Assembly (NCBI GenBank): GCA_964653235.1 | Contig: CAZZCP010000016.1 | Coordinates: 1-37,922 of the forward strand | Length of the DNA: 37,922 nucleotides | Direction: 5' to 3' | Source: CAZZCP01 sp964653235 | GTDB lineage: Bacteria > Bdellovibrionota > Bdellovibrionia > Bdellovibrionales > UBA840 | Part shown: piece by piece, positions 30,336 to 37,922 of the stretch | How the letters are laid out: every line of letters starts with the position of its first letter | Position numbering within the stretch: the first letter of the stretch is position 1 | Translations under genes and position numbers: made by a program | Notes under the pieces: model-generated | The model's database searches: none | Seen by the model: only the letters and a program-made list of their open reading frames with translations | What the model was told of the DNA's origin: nothing

Positions 30336-30648
30336 GATCTTCTTTGCAAAAAGGACACTCCAAACTTCCAAATGGGATTTTTTTAAGACAAAAACGACAG
30401 AACTCTACCTGTAAAAGTACATAAGACTTATGCAAAAAGTGATAGGCTGTAAAGCCATAAAAAAAAATGGCAACTCCTCGAACGACGGGAGATTGCACCA
30501 CTTTCTCCAGTGGATTAACAAAGAACAGACCAATGAAAATCAAAAAGTGTAGGATGCCAGACAATGCAAATAAAAAAGCAAGCCATTTGTTAAATGACTT
30601 TCTTTTCTTTAATTCATGTAAAAAATGATAATTCGAAAGATGGCCCAC
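30280..30648 (-). CDS. Membrane protein with C-terminal zinc ribbon, unknown function
   Basis: The product is 122 residues, with two transmembrane helices (about 22-43 and 58-75) and then FCRFCLKK and LECPFCKED, two CxxC pairs of a zinc ribbon. The GTG start at 30648 overlaps the dut stop (TAGTG), which supports this start and coupling to dut. The C-terminal tail (ALTKSEKNESADTP) is encoded in the 56-nt overlap with the convergent gene. Confidence 0.65.
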   Translation of the reverse strand: MGHLSNYHFLHELKKRKSFNKWLAFLFALSGILHFLIFIGLFFVNPLEKVVQSPVVRGVAIFFYGFTAYHFLHKSYVLLQVEFCRFCLKKIPFGSLECPFCKEDLTSTALTKSEKNESADTP

Positions 30649-31103
30649 TAAGACTTGCCAGTACTGCCAAAGCCCCCTGCCCCACGCTGGGTTTCATCCA
30701 ATTGTTCTACCCATTGAAACGAAGCTTTGACCACAGGGCAAAATACCAATTGAGCAATACGCTCTTGATCTTCAATCAAAACTTCTTCTTGTCCATGATT
30801 GACTAGGATAATTTTTACTTCACCTCGATAATCAGCATCAATTGTTCCAGGCGAGTTCACAAGTGAAATCCCCTTACGTATTGCTAAGCCACTTCTCGGC
30901 CTAGCTTGAATTTCAAAACCTTCAGGTATGGCAAAAGCCAAACCCGTAGGAATTAAAGCTCTCTCGCCAGGCTTTAATACTAAAGACTCTTCAAGTTGAG
31001 CACGTACATCAAAACCACTTGCTCCATGTGTTGCATAAAATGGCTCATCACCTTTAAAATTCTTCAATTTGCAAATTTGCAGATCAATATTTTGCCAAGA
31101 CAT
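30648..31103 (-). CDS. dut: dUTP diphosphatase
   Basis: The 151-residue trimeric dUTPase shows all five motifs: GASGFDVRA, RPRSGLA, GTIDADYRGE (catalytic Asp), ERIAQLVFCP, and RGAGGFGSTG. It hydrolyses dUTP to dUMP, keeping uracil out of DNA and feeding dTMP synthesis. It starts 1 nt after the stop of the secreted protein at 31105-31551 and is coupled to the zinc-ribbon gene downstream. Confidence 0.97.
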   Translation of the reverse strand: MSWQNIDLQICKLKNFKGDEPFYATHGASGFDVRAQLEESLVLKPGERALIPTGLAFAIPEGFEIQARPRSGLAIRKGISLVNSPGTIDADYRGEVKIILVNHGQEEVLIEDQERIAQLVFCPVVKASFQWVEQLDETQRGAGGFGSTGKS

Positions 31104-31104
31104 A

Positions 31105-31551
31105 TTAACTATCCCAATAGGTTTTTATAATGAGTTGTAATTTACCAGTTGTATCCGGCATGTCTAGATATAAAATATCTATAAATTCATGACAATTTGG
31201 ACAAGGTATTTCATCAGCAAGAGTACAAGCTTTCACTTTTTCGCTTAACTTTAACAGCTCGAATCGGCTCTTTGCAATATTGAGTAAACTCTTAGTTCTT
31301 TTATCTCTTGCATTGAGCATTTTCTTAAGCCAGTTCTCTAAAGATTCAGGCTCCAATTCTTTAAGCTCGCAAGCACCATGACCACGACGAGACTGACTCT
31401 GATATGCTTCGGTACTTATTGATAGTACTTTATCTCGTCGCAGTACATCCTTTAGTTCCAAAAAGCTATTCATCAATTTGTTTTGTTCTTGTTTTCCAGC
31501 AAATGAAGTTAGTGAAAAAAAGAATAGTGATACAAAAAAACAATATTTCAT
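31105..31551 (-). CDS. Secreted protein with CPNC motif, unknown function
   Basis: The product is 148 residues with a signal peptide (MKYCFFVSLFFFSLTSFA) and a helical mature part containing GACELKEL, VKACTLADEIPCPNCHEF. The CxxC could bind metal or be redox active, but there is no thioredoxin fold signature around it. It is immediately upstream of dut (1 nt) and downstream of pyrD (37 nt). Confidence 0.65.
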   Translation of the reverse strand: MKYCFFVSLFFFSLTSFAGKQEQNKLMNSFLELKDVLRRDKVLSISTEAYQSQSRRGHGACELKELEPESLENWLKKMLNARDKRTKSLLNIAKSRFELLKLSEKVKACTLADEIPCPNCHEFIDILYLDMPDTTGKLQLIIKTYWDS

Positions 31552-31588
31552 AAATCCCCCAGATTTTAGAATTCAGTAACAGAGAAAT

Positions 31589-32575
31589 TTATTTCAATAA
31601 AGCTTTATGAAGCTGCATGGGCCAAAATGGCCCTTTGTAGATCAAAGAGGTGTAAATTTGTACAAGCTCTGCCCCCATATCCAAGCGAAGTTTGACTTCT
31701 TCAGCACTATCAATTCCACCCACACTGATAATCGGAAGATTGCTATGCCTCTTGGCAAGTTGCAAACACTCTCGACTTCTCTCTTTCAATGGACCACCAC
31801 TGATTCCCCCTTCACCAAAATCTTTCGCCTGGGGAAGGGCTTTTCTATCTAAAAGAGTATTGGTTAAAATCAAACCAGAAAAACCGATGTCTTGGGCAGC
31901 TTCAACTAATGTAGATAAGTCTGAATTGCTCAGATCGGGAGCAAGTTTTAGAAGAATTGGTTTTAAACTATCGTGCTTTACGCGTAGCAATTGCATTAGA
32001 TTTTCTAAAAAATCTATCGACTGTAAATTTCGGAGCCCTGGAGTATTCGGCGACGATACATTGATTACAAAGTAATCTCCAAGGTGTTTCAATCGCGAAT
32101 ACAATCTTAAATATTCATCTTGCGCATTTTCATCAGCTGTCGTTTTATTTTTACCTAAATTAATACCCACTGGGCAGCCCAATCCACGAGAAATAGCTTC
32201 TTGAAGATTTTTAGCAAAAACTTCCATACCTTTATTGTTAAAGCCCAAGCGATTAAGTAAAGCTTGTTCATTAGGAAAACGAAAGATTCTTGGTTTAGGG
32301 TTACCTGGCTGTGGATTGGGGGTTACAGTGCCTAATTCAAGAAAACCAAAGCCAATCTTAGAGAGTAAATAGGCTATCTCAGCGTTCTTATCAAAACCAC
32401 CTGCCAAGCCAACAGGCCCTGGAAAGCGCAAACCAAAGACTTCTTTCTCTAAGCCTTTTGCGATACGAAACTGAGGAAACCAAAGCGACTCTAAAAATTT
32501 TGCCAAAGCAAAACTAAAATTATGTGCCGTTTCAGGTGGCAAGCTCATTAAAATTGGTTTTCCCCAATAAGACAT
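31589..32575 (-). CDS. pyrD: Dihydroorotate dehydrogenase, class 2
   Basis: From the ATG at 32575 the enzyme is 328 residues. The amphipathic N-terminal helix (SLPPETAHNFSFALAKFLES) is the quinone and membrane site of class 2 enzymes. FMN-site motifs: GLAGGFDKNAEI, FLELGTVTPNPQPGNPKPRI, NRLGFNNKGMEV, and the catalytic Ser region NVSSPNTPGL; then ISVGGIDSAEE. It oxidises dihydroorotate to orotate. A TTG six codons earlier is possible but unneeded. Confidence 0.96.
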   Translation of the reverse strand: MSYWGKPILMSLPPETAHNFSFALAKFLESLWFPQFRIAKGLEKEVFGLRFPGPVGLAGGFDKNAEIAYLLSKIGFGFLELGTVTPNPQPGNPKPRIFRFPNEQALLNRLGFNNKGMEVFAKNLQEAISRGLGCPVGINLGKNKTTADENAQDEYLRLYSRLKHLGDYFVINVSSPNTPGLRNLQSIDFLENLMQLLRVKHDSLKPILLKLAPDLSNSDLSTLVEAAQDIGFSGLILTNTLLDRKALPQAKDFGEGGISGGPLKERSRECLQLAKRHSNLPIISVGGIDSAEEVKLRLDMGAELVQIYTSLIYKGPFWPMQLHKALLK

Positions 32576-32610
32576 GATAATGCTATAACACAATAAAATG
32601 AGGAATCACT

Positions 32611-33018
32611 ATGAAACTTTCTGACACTTGGTTTTGGGAAACTCAAATTCTTGAAAATCATTTAGATACTTTTGCCCACGTCAACAATGCCACGTACCTA
32701 GAACTCTATGAAATGGCAAGATGGGCTTATGTTAGGCAATTTGATATCACTTTAGAGAGTATTCATAGAGACAAAGTGGGGCCAGTTATTTTAGAGGTGA
32801 ACTTAAAGTTTCGCCGAGAGCTTAAAAATCAAGATCGAATTAAAATCTCTATGAAGTGCCTTAGCTATGAGAATAAAATGGGTAAAATCGAACAAAAAAT
32901 TTTTAATCTTGACGACAAAATCATGAGTGAAGCCCTTTTTCATTTTGCGATTTGGGATTTTTCTCAGAGAAAAATCATTACTGCTCCAGAGAATTGGACT
33001 AGAGCTTTAGAGCTTTAA
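32611..33018 (+). CDS. Hotdog-fold acyl-CoA thioesterase, 4HBT type
   Basis: The 135-residue product has the signature HLDTFAHVNNATYLELYEMA followed by RWAYVRQFD, typical of the YbgC/4HBT group with the catalytic acid near the long helix. Later strands (ILEVNLKFRRELKNQDRIKI) fit the hotdog sheet. GAGGA lies 6 nt before the ATG. The substrate is unknown. Divergent from pyrD and overlapping the ppiD-like gene by 4 nt, convergent. Confidence 0.88.
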   Translation: MKLSDTWFWETQILENHLDTFAHVNNATYLELYEMARWAYVRQFDITLESIHRDKVGPVILEVNLKFRRELKNQDRIKISMKCLSYENKMGKIEQKIFNLDDKIMSEALFHFAIWDFSQRKIITAPENWTRALEL

Positions 33019-34490
33019 AAAAGTTTTAGAACACTCGGATTTTTTTGAATCTCTGCAGACTCACTGAGCTGATTTAACCAGCTTTGAAAAGAATCTCCAC
33101 TATGTGATGAAATCTGAATATCATCTCCTACTTCAACATTTTTTTCTTCTTTAAATTTAAGAATATACTGAGTAGCGCCTTGCCGAACTACAGTCTTAGG
33201 TAAAGGGTTTTTTCGGTTCAAAGTAAAAGCCGTTTCTACAAAACCTTCTACACTGCCAATTCGCGGAATCTGTAGACTGGCTAAATCAAAAAAACCTGTC
33301 TCTTGCCACTTGAGATTGTATTTCTTTAAAAATTTTCTCAATTTTGACTGACTTTGTTGATCTAAAATCTCAGCAAGCTCGGCCTTCGCTTGGCTCGCCT
33401 TTCTTTCTTTCAATAAATCTTCAGCAACACTTTCTTTAACATTGGCAAACTCAGGGCTCTTTGCTTCTTTCTTTTCTTCTACCCGAATTATATGATAGCC
33501 AAACTGACTTTTTATAGGCTCACTGACTTCACCCACTGGTAGAGAAAAAGCGGCATCCTCAAATTCTTTTACCATTCTACCTCTTTCAAAAAAGCCAAGA
33601 TCTCCCCCATTTTCTTTGCTTCCTGGATCTTCACTAAACTCTTTTGCCAATGCTTCAAAACTTTCACCTTTGGCTCGAACCACCAAACTTTGTGCTTTTT
33701 TGAGCACTTCAGCCTCTTTTTCCGGGTCCGTAGTCTTCAATAAGATATGCTTAGCCCGTACTTGCTCTTTTTGACTGTATTTTTCTTGGTTCTTAGTGAA
33801 ATATTCTTTTACTTTTTCTTCTTCTTTCTTCAATAAGGACTGGATTTCAGACTTACTGGCTTTCACATTTCTAGAAATCAAGCTTTCTTGAAAGCGAACA
33901 AATTCAACATTGACCTGTTTCTTTTTAGCTTCTTTTTCTTTTGTTTCTTGCAAAGAAAGGGGTTGAAGACTCTCTTGAAAGAGTTCTTGCAGTTTTGAAA
34001 CTTTGATTGATTTTTTGAGATCTTTTTCAAATTGTCCAGCGGTCGTTCGACGATTTTTAAGAAATTGTTTGTAATAGCTTTTGTCAAAAAAACCTTCATT
34101 TTGAAATGCGGGAATACTTTGAATAAAATTCGCGAGTTCAAGATCTGTGACGTAAACACCCACTCGGACTGCTTCTTGAGCGAGAAGCTCTCGTTGAATC
34201 AATTGATCTAATGTACGACCAGCCATTTCACGTCTTTGCTGTTGATTTAAATTAAAATTGCCTCCAAATTGGTTGGCAAAATTTCTGGTCATCTGGTTGT
34301 ACGCTGTTCGCAGCTCGTTCACGCTGATTTTCTCATCATTCACAAGGGCTGCGTAATTGCCGTTAGGCAAAGTTTGACTACTGATAAAGCTTCCTGCATC
34401 AATAAAGACCAGCACAAAAGCAAAAAAACCAAATAGAAAGTAGACGAGTATGCTTTTCGCACTGCCAGGTTTCTTTAAAAAATCGAGCAT
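33015..34490 (-). CDS. Membrane-anchored parvulin-type peptidyl-prolyl isomerase (PpiD/SurA-like)
   Basis: The product is 491 residues. One transmembrane helix (about 14-33) anchors a periplasmic protein. A SurA_N-like helical region follows (GRTLDQLIQRELLAQEAVRV, ASKSEIQSLLKKEEEKVKEY). The parvulin domain holds VRAKHILLKT, FEALAKEFSEDPGSKENGGD, LGFFERGRMVKEFEDAAFSL, and SQFGYHIIRVEEK. It resembles PpiD in layout but is shorter (PpiD about 620) and has one parvulin domain. Likely assists folding of exported proteins. Divergent from mreC. Confidence 0.9.
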   Translation of the reverse strand: MLDFLKKPGSAKSILVYFLFGFFAFVLVFIDAGSFISSQTLPNGNYAALVNDEKISVNELRTAYNQMTRNFANQFGGNFNLNQQQRREMAGRTLDQLIQRELLAQEAVRVGVYVTDLELANFIQSIPAFQNEGFFDKSYYKQFLKNRRTTAGQFEKDLKKSIKVSKLQELFQESLQPLSLQETKEKEAKKKQVNVEFVRFQESLISRNVKASKSEIQSLLKKEEEKVKEYFTKNQEKYSQKEQVRAKHILLKTTDPEKEAEVLKKAQSLVVRAKGESFEALAKEFSEDPGSKENGGDLGFFERGRMVKEFEDAAFSLPVGEVSEPIKSQFGYHIIRVEEKKEAKSPEFANVKESVAEDLLKERKASQAKAELAEILDQQSQSKLRKFLKKYNLKWQETGFFDLASLQIPRIGSVEGFVETAFTLNRKNPLPKTVVRQGATQYILKFKEEKNVEVGDDIQISSHSGDSFQSWLNQLSESAEIQKNPSVLKLF

Positions 34491-34602
34491 GATTTCTCCT
34501 CTTGAATTCTAAGATGAGGATATTGTCAGCGCTACAGAATGAAGGCAAGGCCTTTTCAATTTGCAGCAACTCTCATAATAGTGCGGCGCAAAAAATCTCT
34601 TG

Positions 34603-34625
34603 CTAGGTCTGTCAGCTAGACCTAG
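34603..34625 (+). other. Perfect 8-bp hairpin just upstream of mreC
   Basis: CTAGGTCT-N7-AGACCTAG ends 21 nt before the mreC start and only a few nt before its ribosome site. The following AATTTAATTT is a poor T-run. It may be an operator or an mRNA leader hairpin for the mre operon. Confidence 0.4.
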
Positions 34626-34646
34626 AATTTAATTTGGGGAGGAAGT

Positions 34647-35498
34647 TTGTTTCGATTCGACATTCGAAAAATGCTAGTGGTTGGTTTTTTACTTCTATTG
34701 CCACTGATTTCGATCAATTTACAAAAACCTGGAGAAGAATTCTGGATTCTACGTCCTCTAAGTTCTTTAGTAGGTTCTACACAGGCTTTTTTTACAGGCT
34801 TTACCCAAGTCATACGAGAAACTACCCGTCGATATATTTATTTAGTGGGTATCAATCAAAAACTTAAAGATTTAGAAGCTCAAAACAAAGAACTGAAAGC
34901 CAAATTATTGCTTCTTGAGGAGATTCAGAAAGAAAATCAAAGGCTCAACAAAATGATTGGTTTTCAAGAAAATACTGAGATCGAGTTACTTTCAGCACAA
35001 GTTGTCGGTTTTGACCTTAACAGTGAAAGAGCCACGATTCGCATAAACCGTGGGGCGAAACATCAAGTAGAAAAGGGCCAAGCAGTAATCACAGATGAAG
35101 GGGTCGTTGGGTATACAATGGAAGTTCATGATGCAACCAGTATCATTCTTCTCATCTCTGACCGATATGCTGTTATTGATGCTATTGTACAAAGTAGCCG
35201 AGCTCGAGGAATTGTAGAAGGAAGTGGTCCTAATGAATGCATTCTTAAGTATTTGCAAAGGTCTGACCAAGTAGAAGTCGGAGACTTAGTTGTAACGAGT
35301 GGTTTGGACAATATTTTCCCAAAAGGTTTTCCTATTGGTAATGTAAAGCTGGTTGAAAAACAAAAATCAGGCGTATCTCAATACGTAGAGATAGAACCCA
35401 TTGTGAATATCGCCAATTTAGAAGAAGTATTCATTGTACTTTCTGCTAAAAAATACAATGAAACTCGAATTAGCACTCTCGATAGTACTGGAAACTAG
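34647..35498 (+). CDS. mreC: Rod shape-determining protein MreC
   Basis: The 283-residue protein has an N-terminal transmembrane helix (about 9-24), a coiled coil (LKDLEAQNKELKAKLLLLEE, about 70-105) and the two beta-barrel domain with INRGAKHQVEKGQAVITDEG, VGYTMEV, ILLISDRYAVIDAIVQ, and GDLVVTSGLDNIFPKGFPIG. It links the MreB cytoskeleton to the wall synthases. The TTG at 34647 is supported by GGGGAGGA 5-6 nt upstream. No mreB lies upstream; the neighbour is the convergently unrelated ppiD-like gene on the other strand. Confidence 0.95.
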   Translation: MFRFDIRKMLVVGFLLLLPLISINLQKPGEEFWILRPLSSLVGSTQAFFTGFTQVIRETTRRYIYLVGINQKLKDLEAQNKELKAKLLLLEEIQKENQRLNKMIGFQENTEIELLSAQVVGFDLNSERATIRINRGAKHQVEKGQAVITDEGVVGYTMEVHDATSIILLISDRYAVIDAIVQSSRARGIVEGSGPNECILKYLQRSDQVEVGDLVVTSGLDNIFPKGFPIGNVKLVEKQKSGVSQYVEIEPIVNIANLEEVFIVLSAKKYNETRISTLDSTGN

Positions 35499-35500
35499 AA

Positions 35501-36037
35501 TTGTTAGATAAAAAAACATTTTACTACAGCATCTTTAGCTTTTTGCTCTTCAATTTTTTGATGGCAAGTATTCAAACTTCGATTTGGCGTGAAATATTTG
35601 GAAGTTTTAGCAGTCCCGATTTATGGTTCCCCATTTTGGTTTACTTTTCCTTTTACCGCCCCTTGAAAGAAGCTTATCTGATTTGTTTTCTCAACAGTCT
35701 TGTCCTCTACCAGTTTACTCTTGTGCCTTGGGGTGTGCTTTTTTTAACTTCAATAGCTGTTGTCTTCTTACTCACTAAGTTTAAGAAAAGAATATTTTGG
35801 CCTGGCCCTACCTATTTTGTGATAACAACTGCATTAGGATTGCTGCTATTTTATCTCTTTTATTTCTTCATTAGCCTTTTTTTAGATAAGTCAGGTACTC
35901 CCAGTTTTCTCTTTTTGGATTGGTTTTTAAAGATTCTCTTAACCAGCTTATTCTCGCCGCTACTCTATTTGATGTATAGCCTGCTTGACCAGCTTTCAGG
36001 ACGCGAAAAAAGCAATCCCATGGAGGATATGGTATGA
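35501..36037 (+). CDS. mreD: Rod shape-determining protein MreD
   Basis: The 178-residue protein is very hydrophobic with about five membrane helices, as MreD requires. Sequence is weakly conserved in the family; position between mreC (2 nt gap) and mrdA (4-nt overlap) makes the identity. PDLWFPILVYFSFYRPLKEA early in the protein is MreD-like. The start is TTG at 35501, inferred. Confidence 0.88.
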   Translation: MLDKKTFYYSIFSFLLFNFLMASIQTSIWREIFGSFSSPDLWFPILVYFSFYRPLKEAYLICFLNSLVLYQFTLVPWGVLFLTSIAVVFLLTKFKKRIFWPGPTYFVITTALGLLLFYLFYFFISLFLDKSGTPSFLFLDWFLKILLTSLFSPLLYLMYSLLDQLSGREKSNPMEDMV

Positions 36038-37922
36038 GTCTTCACCTTTCTACACCTGAAGAAGAGGTCAAAGAGTATCAAGAACGATACCGCCTTTTAT
36101 ATTTTGTGTTGGCCACTGCTTTTGCGATCTTTTTATTGCGCCTATGGTACCTACAAGTCTATCACGGTGCCGAGTTTCGTTACTATTCTGAAAAAAACCT
36201 TGTAAAGGTGCAAAAACTCATGGCCCCAAGAGGTCGAATTTTTGATCGAGAGGGACGAGTTCTTGTCGATAATCTTCCAGGTTTTGAAGCTACCATTACC
36301 CCCCAATATGCCACACATTTAGAAGAAACCTCCAATGCAATTAGTGAAATCTTAAAGCTCCCAGCAAAAAATATTGTTAAAAAAGTAAAAAGGGGAAGTC
36401 GACAAAATGGACCTTACCGAGAAGTTCGTGTTAAAGAAAATCTTGAACGTGATGAGGTAGCAAGACTTGAAAGAATTCGACTTGACCACCCCGGTTTAGA
36501 TATCAACATGTTCATAAAAAGAAGCTACCCTTTGCATGAAAATGGAGCTCAGCTCTTTGGCTACGTGGGAGAAATCACTAAGAATCAATTGCCAAAATTG
36601 AATCAAAATCGAAAAAAAGAGAATCGCTTCACGCAAGGTGATATTGTAGGTAAAAGAGGAATCGAAGAAAGCTTTGATGAATCACTACGTGGAAAGGACG
36701 GCGTTAGCTTTAAACAAGTCGATGCTTTTGGTCGACTGGCTCAAGCAAACACTTCTGAAGTTTTTAAAGCTTTTGAATCAACAAAGCAACCCGTACCTGG
36801 TGCAAATATTGAACTCACAATTGATGCAGACATTCAAGTAGCTGCTTACAAGTCTTTTTTAGAAAAAGAATTCATTGGCGCTATGGTTGCCATCAAACCA
36901 AAAACAGGAGAAATTTTAGCTTGGCTCTCGATGCCCTCTTATGACCCCAACAACTTTAGCACCGGAATCTCACAAATAATCTGGAGTCAGCTCTCGCAAG
37001 ACCCCTTTAAGCCTCTTCGCAATAAAGTCATTCAAGATCATCACCCTCCTGGCTCTACCTTTAAAGCCATAGTTGCCGCCGCTGGACTTCAAGAGAAAGC
37101 AATCACTCCTAGCACGACTTTCTTTTGCCCTGGAAGAATTCGCTTTGGCAGAAAAATCTATCACTGTCACTCTCGAGGGGGGCATGGCAATGTGAATGTC
37201 TTTCAAGCACTAGAGCGCTCTTGCAATGTCTTTTTCTATCGTCTTGGAGATATCTTAGGTATCGACAAAATCGCCAAATACGCTAAAGCTTTAGGCATTG
37301 GTAAGAAAACAGATATAGAAGTAAAAGGAGAAACTAGCGGTAATATGCCGACTTCACAATGGAAGCAAGATACAATTGGTGAGCCATGGCAAAGAGGTGA
37401 AAATCTCAGCAATGCGATCGGACAGGGTTTTATTCTCACCACACCGATTCAGCTTGCTTCTGCTTTCTCGAGTTTTGCCAACAAAGGGCCAGTAATGAAA
37501 CCCTATGTAGTTAAAAAACTGAGTCGAGATAACAATGAAGTACTTTACGAGGCCAAACCAGAAATCATTTATGACCCCTCTGATGAAAATGCAAAAGTGA
37601 AAATTTCAAAAAAGAATTATGAAATTGTACAAAAAGGTCTTTTTAATGTTACCAATGGAGAGGCTGGAACTGCACGCTGGTATAAAATTCCTGGGGTACA
37701 ATTCTCTGGTAAAACAGGTACCGTACAAAATTTTTCTTTAAGCCCTGATCAAGTCTATGTAAAATGCAAAGAGCGTCCAATGAAAGAGAGACATCATGGT
37801 TGGTTTGTTGGCTATGCACCTTCTGAAGACCCAGAAATACTAATCGCTATTTTTGCAGAACATGCTTGCGGAGGCTCACTAACAGCTCCCGTTGCAAGAG
37901 ATGTTTTTCGTAGTTATTTTGA
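36034..37922 (+). CDS. mrdA: Penicillin-binding protein 2 (3' end cut by window edge)
   Basis: My translation from the ATG at 36034, overlapping the mreD stop, stays open for 629 codons to the edge; the final TTTTGA is out of phase and is not a stop. Transmembrane helix at about 22-40, then MAPRGRIFDREGRVLVDNLP of the pedestal. The transpeptidase has GSTFK (Ser341, Lys344), SCN (396-398) and SGKTGT (Lys560), all intact. PBP2 crosslinks peptidoglycan in the elongation complex with MreC, MreD and RodA. Only a few residues seem to be missing; rodA may follow. Confidence 0.95.
   Translation, partial: MSLHLSTPEEEVKEYQERYRLLYFVLATAFAIFLLRLWYLQVYHGAEFRYYSEKNLVKVQKLMAPRGRIFDREGRVLVDNLPGFEATITPQYATHLEETSNAISEILKLPAKNIVKKVKRGSRQNGPYREVRVKENLERDEVARLERIRLDHPGLDINMFIKRSYPLHENGAQLFGYVGEITKNQLPKLNQNRKKENRFTQGDIVGKRGIEESFDESLRGKDGVSFKQVDAFGRLAQANTSEVFKAFESTKQPVPGANIELTIDADIQVAAYKSFLEKEFIGAMVAIKPKTGEILAWLSMPSYDPNNFSTGISQIIWSQLSQDPFKPLRNKVIQDHHPPGSTFKAIVAAAGLQEKAITPSTTFFCPGRIRFGRKIYHCHSRGGHGNVNVFQALERSCNVFFYRLGDILGIDKIAKYAKALGIGKKTDIEVKGETSGNMPTSQWKQDTIGEPWQRGENLSNAIGQGFILTTPIQLASAFSSFANKGPVMKPYVVKKLSRDNNEVLYEAKPEIIYDPSDENAKVKISKKNYEIVQKGLFNVTNGEAGTARWYKIPGVQFSGKTGTVQNFSLSPDQVYVKCKERPMKERHHGWFVGYAPSEDPEILIAIFAEHACGGSLTAPVARDVFRSYF

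Noticed and set aside
32576..32610. TATAGCAT shared by the pyrD and arsC upstream regions as a leaderless promoter motif
   Set aside because: Only two cases, different spacing to the start and no matching -35 element.
37917..37922. TTTTGA at the right edge as the mrdA stop
   Set aside because: The TGA is out of frame; the reading frame ends TAT TTT GA- and continues beyond the window.

Overview
The window looks like chromosomal DNA of a moderately AT-rich Gram-negative (diderm) bacterium. Evidence for an outer membrane: many signal-peptide proteins, two predicted beta-barrel proteins, and a TIGR03545/TIGR03546-like pair that is only known from outer-membrane bacteria. A single bifunctional Rel, an endonuclease-type MutL, class 2 PyrD and MreCD-PBP2 fit a Bdellovibrionota or deltaproteobacterial-like organism. 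That placement is inference from gene style only. No rRNA, tRNA, CRISPR array, phage or transposase gene was seen.

Layout. 1-3.7 kb is an arsenic region on the minus strand: arsC, an arsM interrupted by one in-frame TAA, a SAM methyltransferase, and an arsS that runs off the left edge; a small secreted Cys-rich protein gene on the plus strand lies among them. 3.7-6.4 kb holds gpmA, two very small ORFs with strong ribosome binding sites, and a DUF393-like / exonuclease / acetyltransferase group. 6.5-9.2 kb is tldD-tldE. 9.3-14.6 kb holds envelope-associated unknowns, a lipid kinase, ygfZ and plsC. 14.6-17.4 kb holds the TIGR03545/TIGR03546 pair and a Cys-repeat secreted protein. 17.4-19.5 kb has a HEPN/MNT toxin-antitoxin-like pair facing a doublet of small unknown proteins plus a GNAT enzyme. 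19.5-26.2 kb is a housekeeping operon on the minus strand, transcribed mutL, miaA, yicC, gmk, rpoZ, rel. 26.4-31.6 kb has cell-envelope unknowns, a DPM1-like glycosyltransferase and dut. 31.6-34.5 kb has pyrD, a hotdog thioesterase and a PpiD-like foldase. 34.6 kb to the right edge is the cell-shape operon mreC-mreD-mrdA, with mrdA cut by the edge.

The most unusual content is a family of four dispersed, about 171-bp, intergenic elements at 1803, 18166, 26261 and 28024. Each has about 20-bp terminal inverted repeats enclosing two further TCGGAC/GTCCGA hairpins, so a single strand could fold into a three-way junction. Three of the four start 5-10 nt after a stop codon, always in the same orientation relative to that gene. 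They look like a non-autonomous mobile repeat (MITE-like) that may act as a 3'-UTR RNA structure or terminator. The second notable item is the arsM interrupted at a conserved Tyr codon but otherwise intact.
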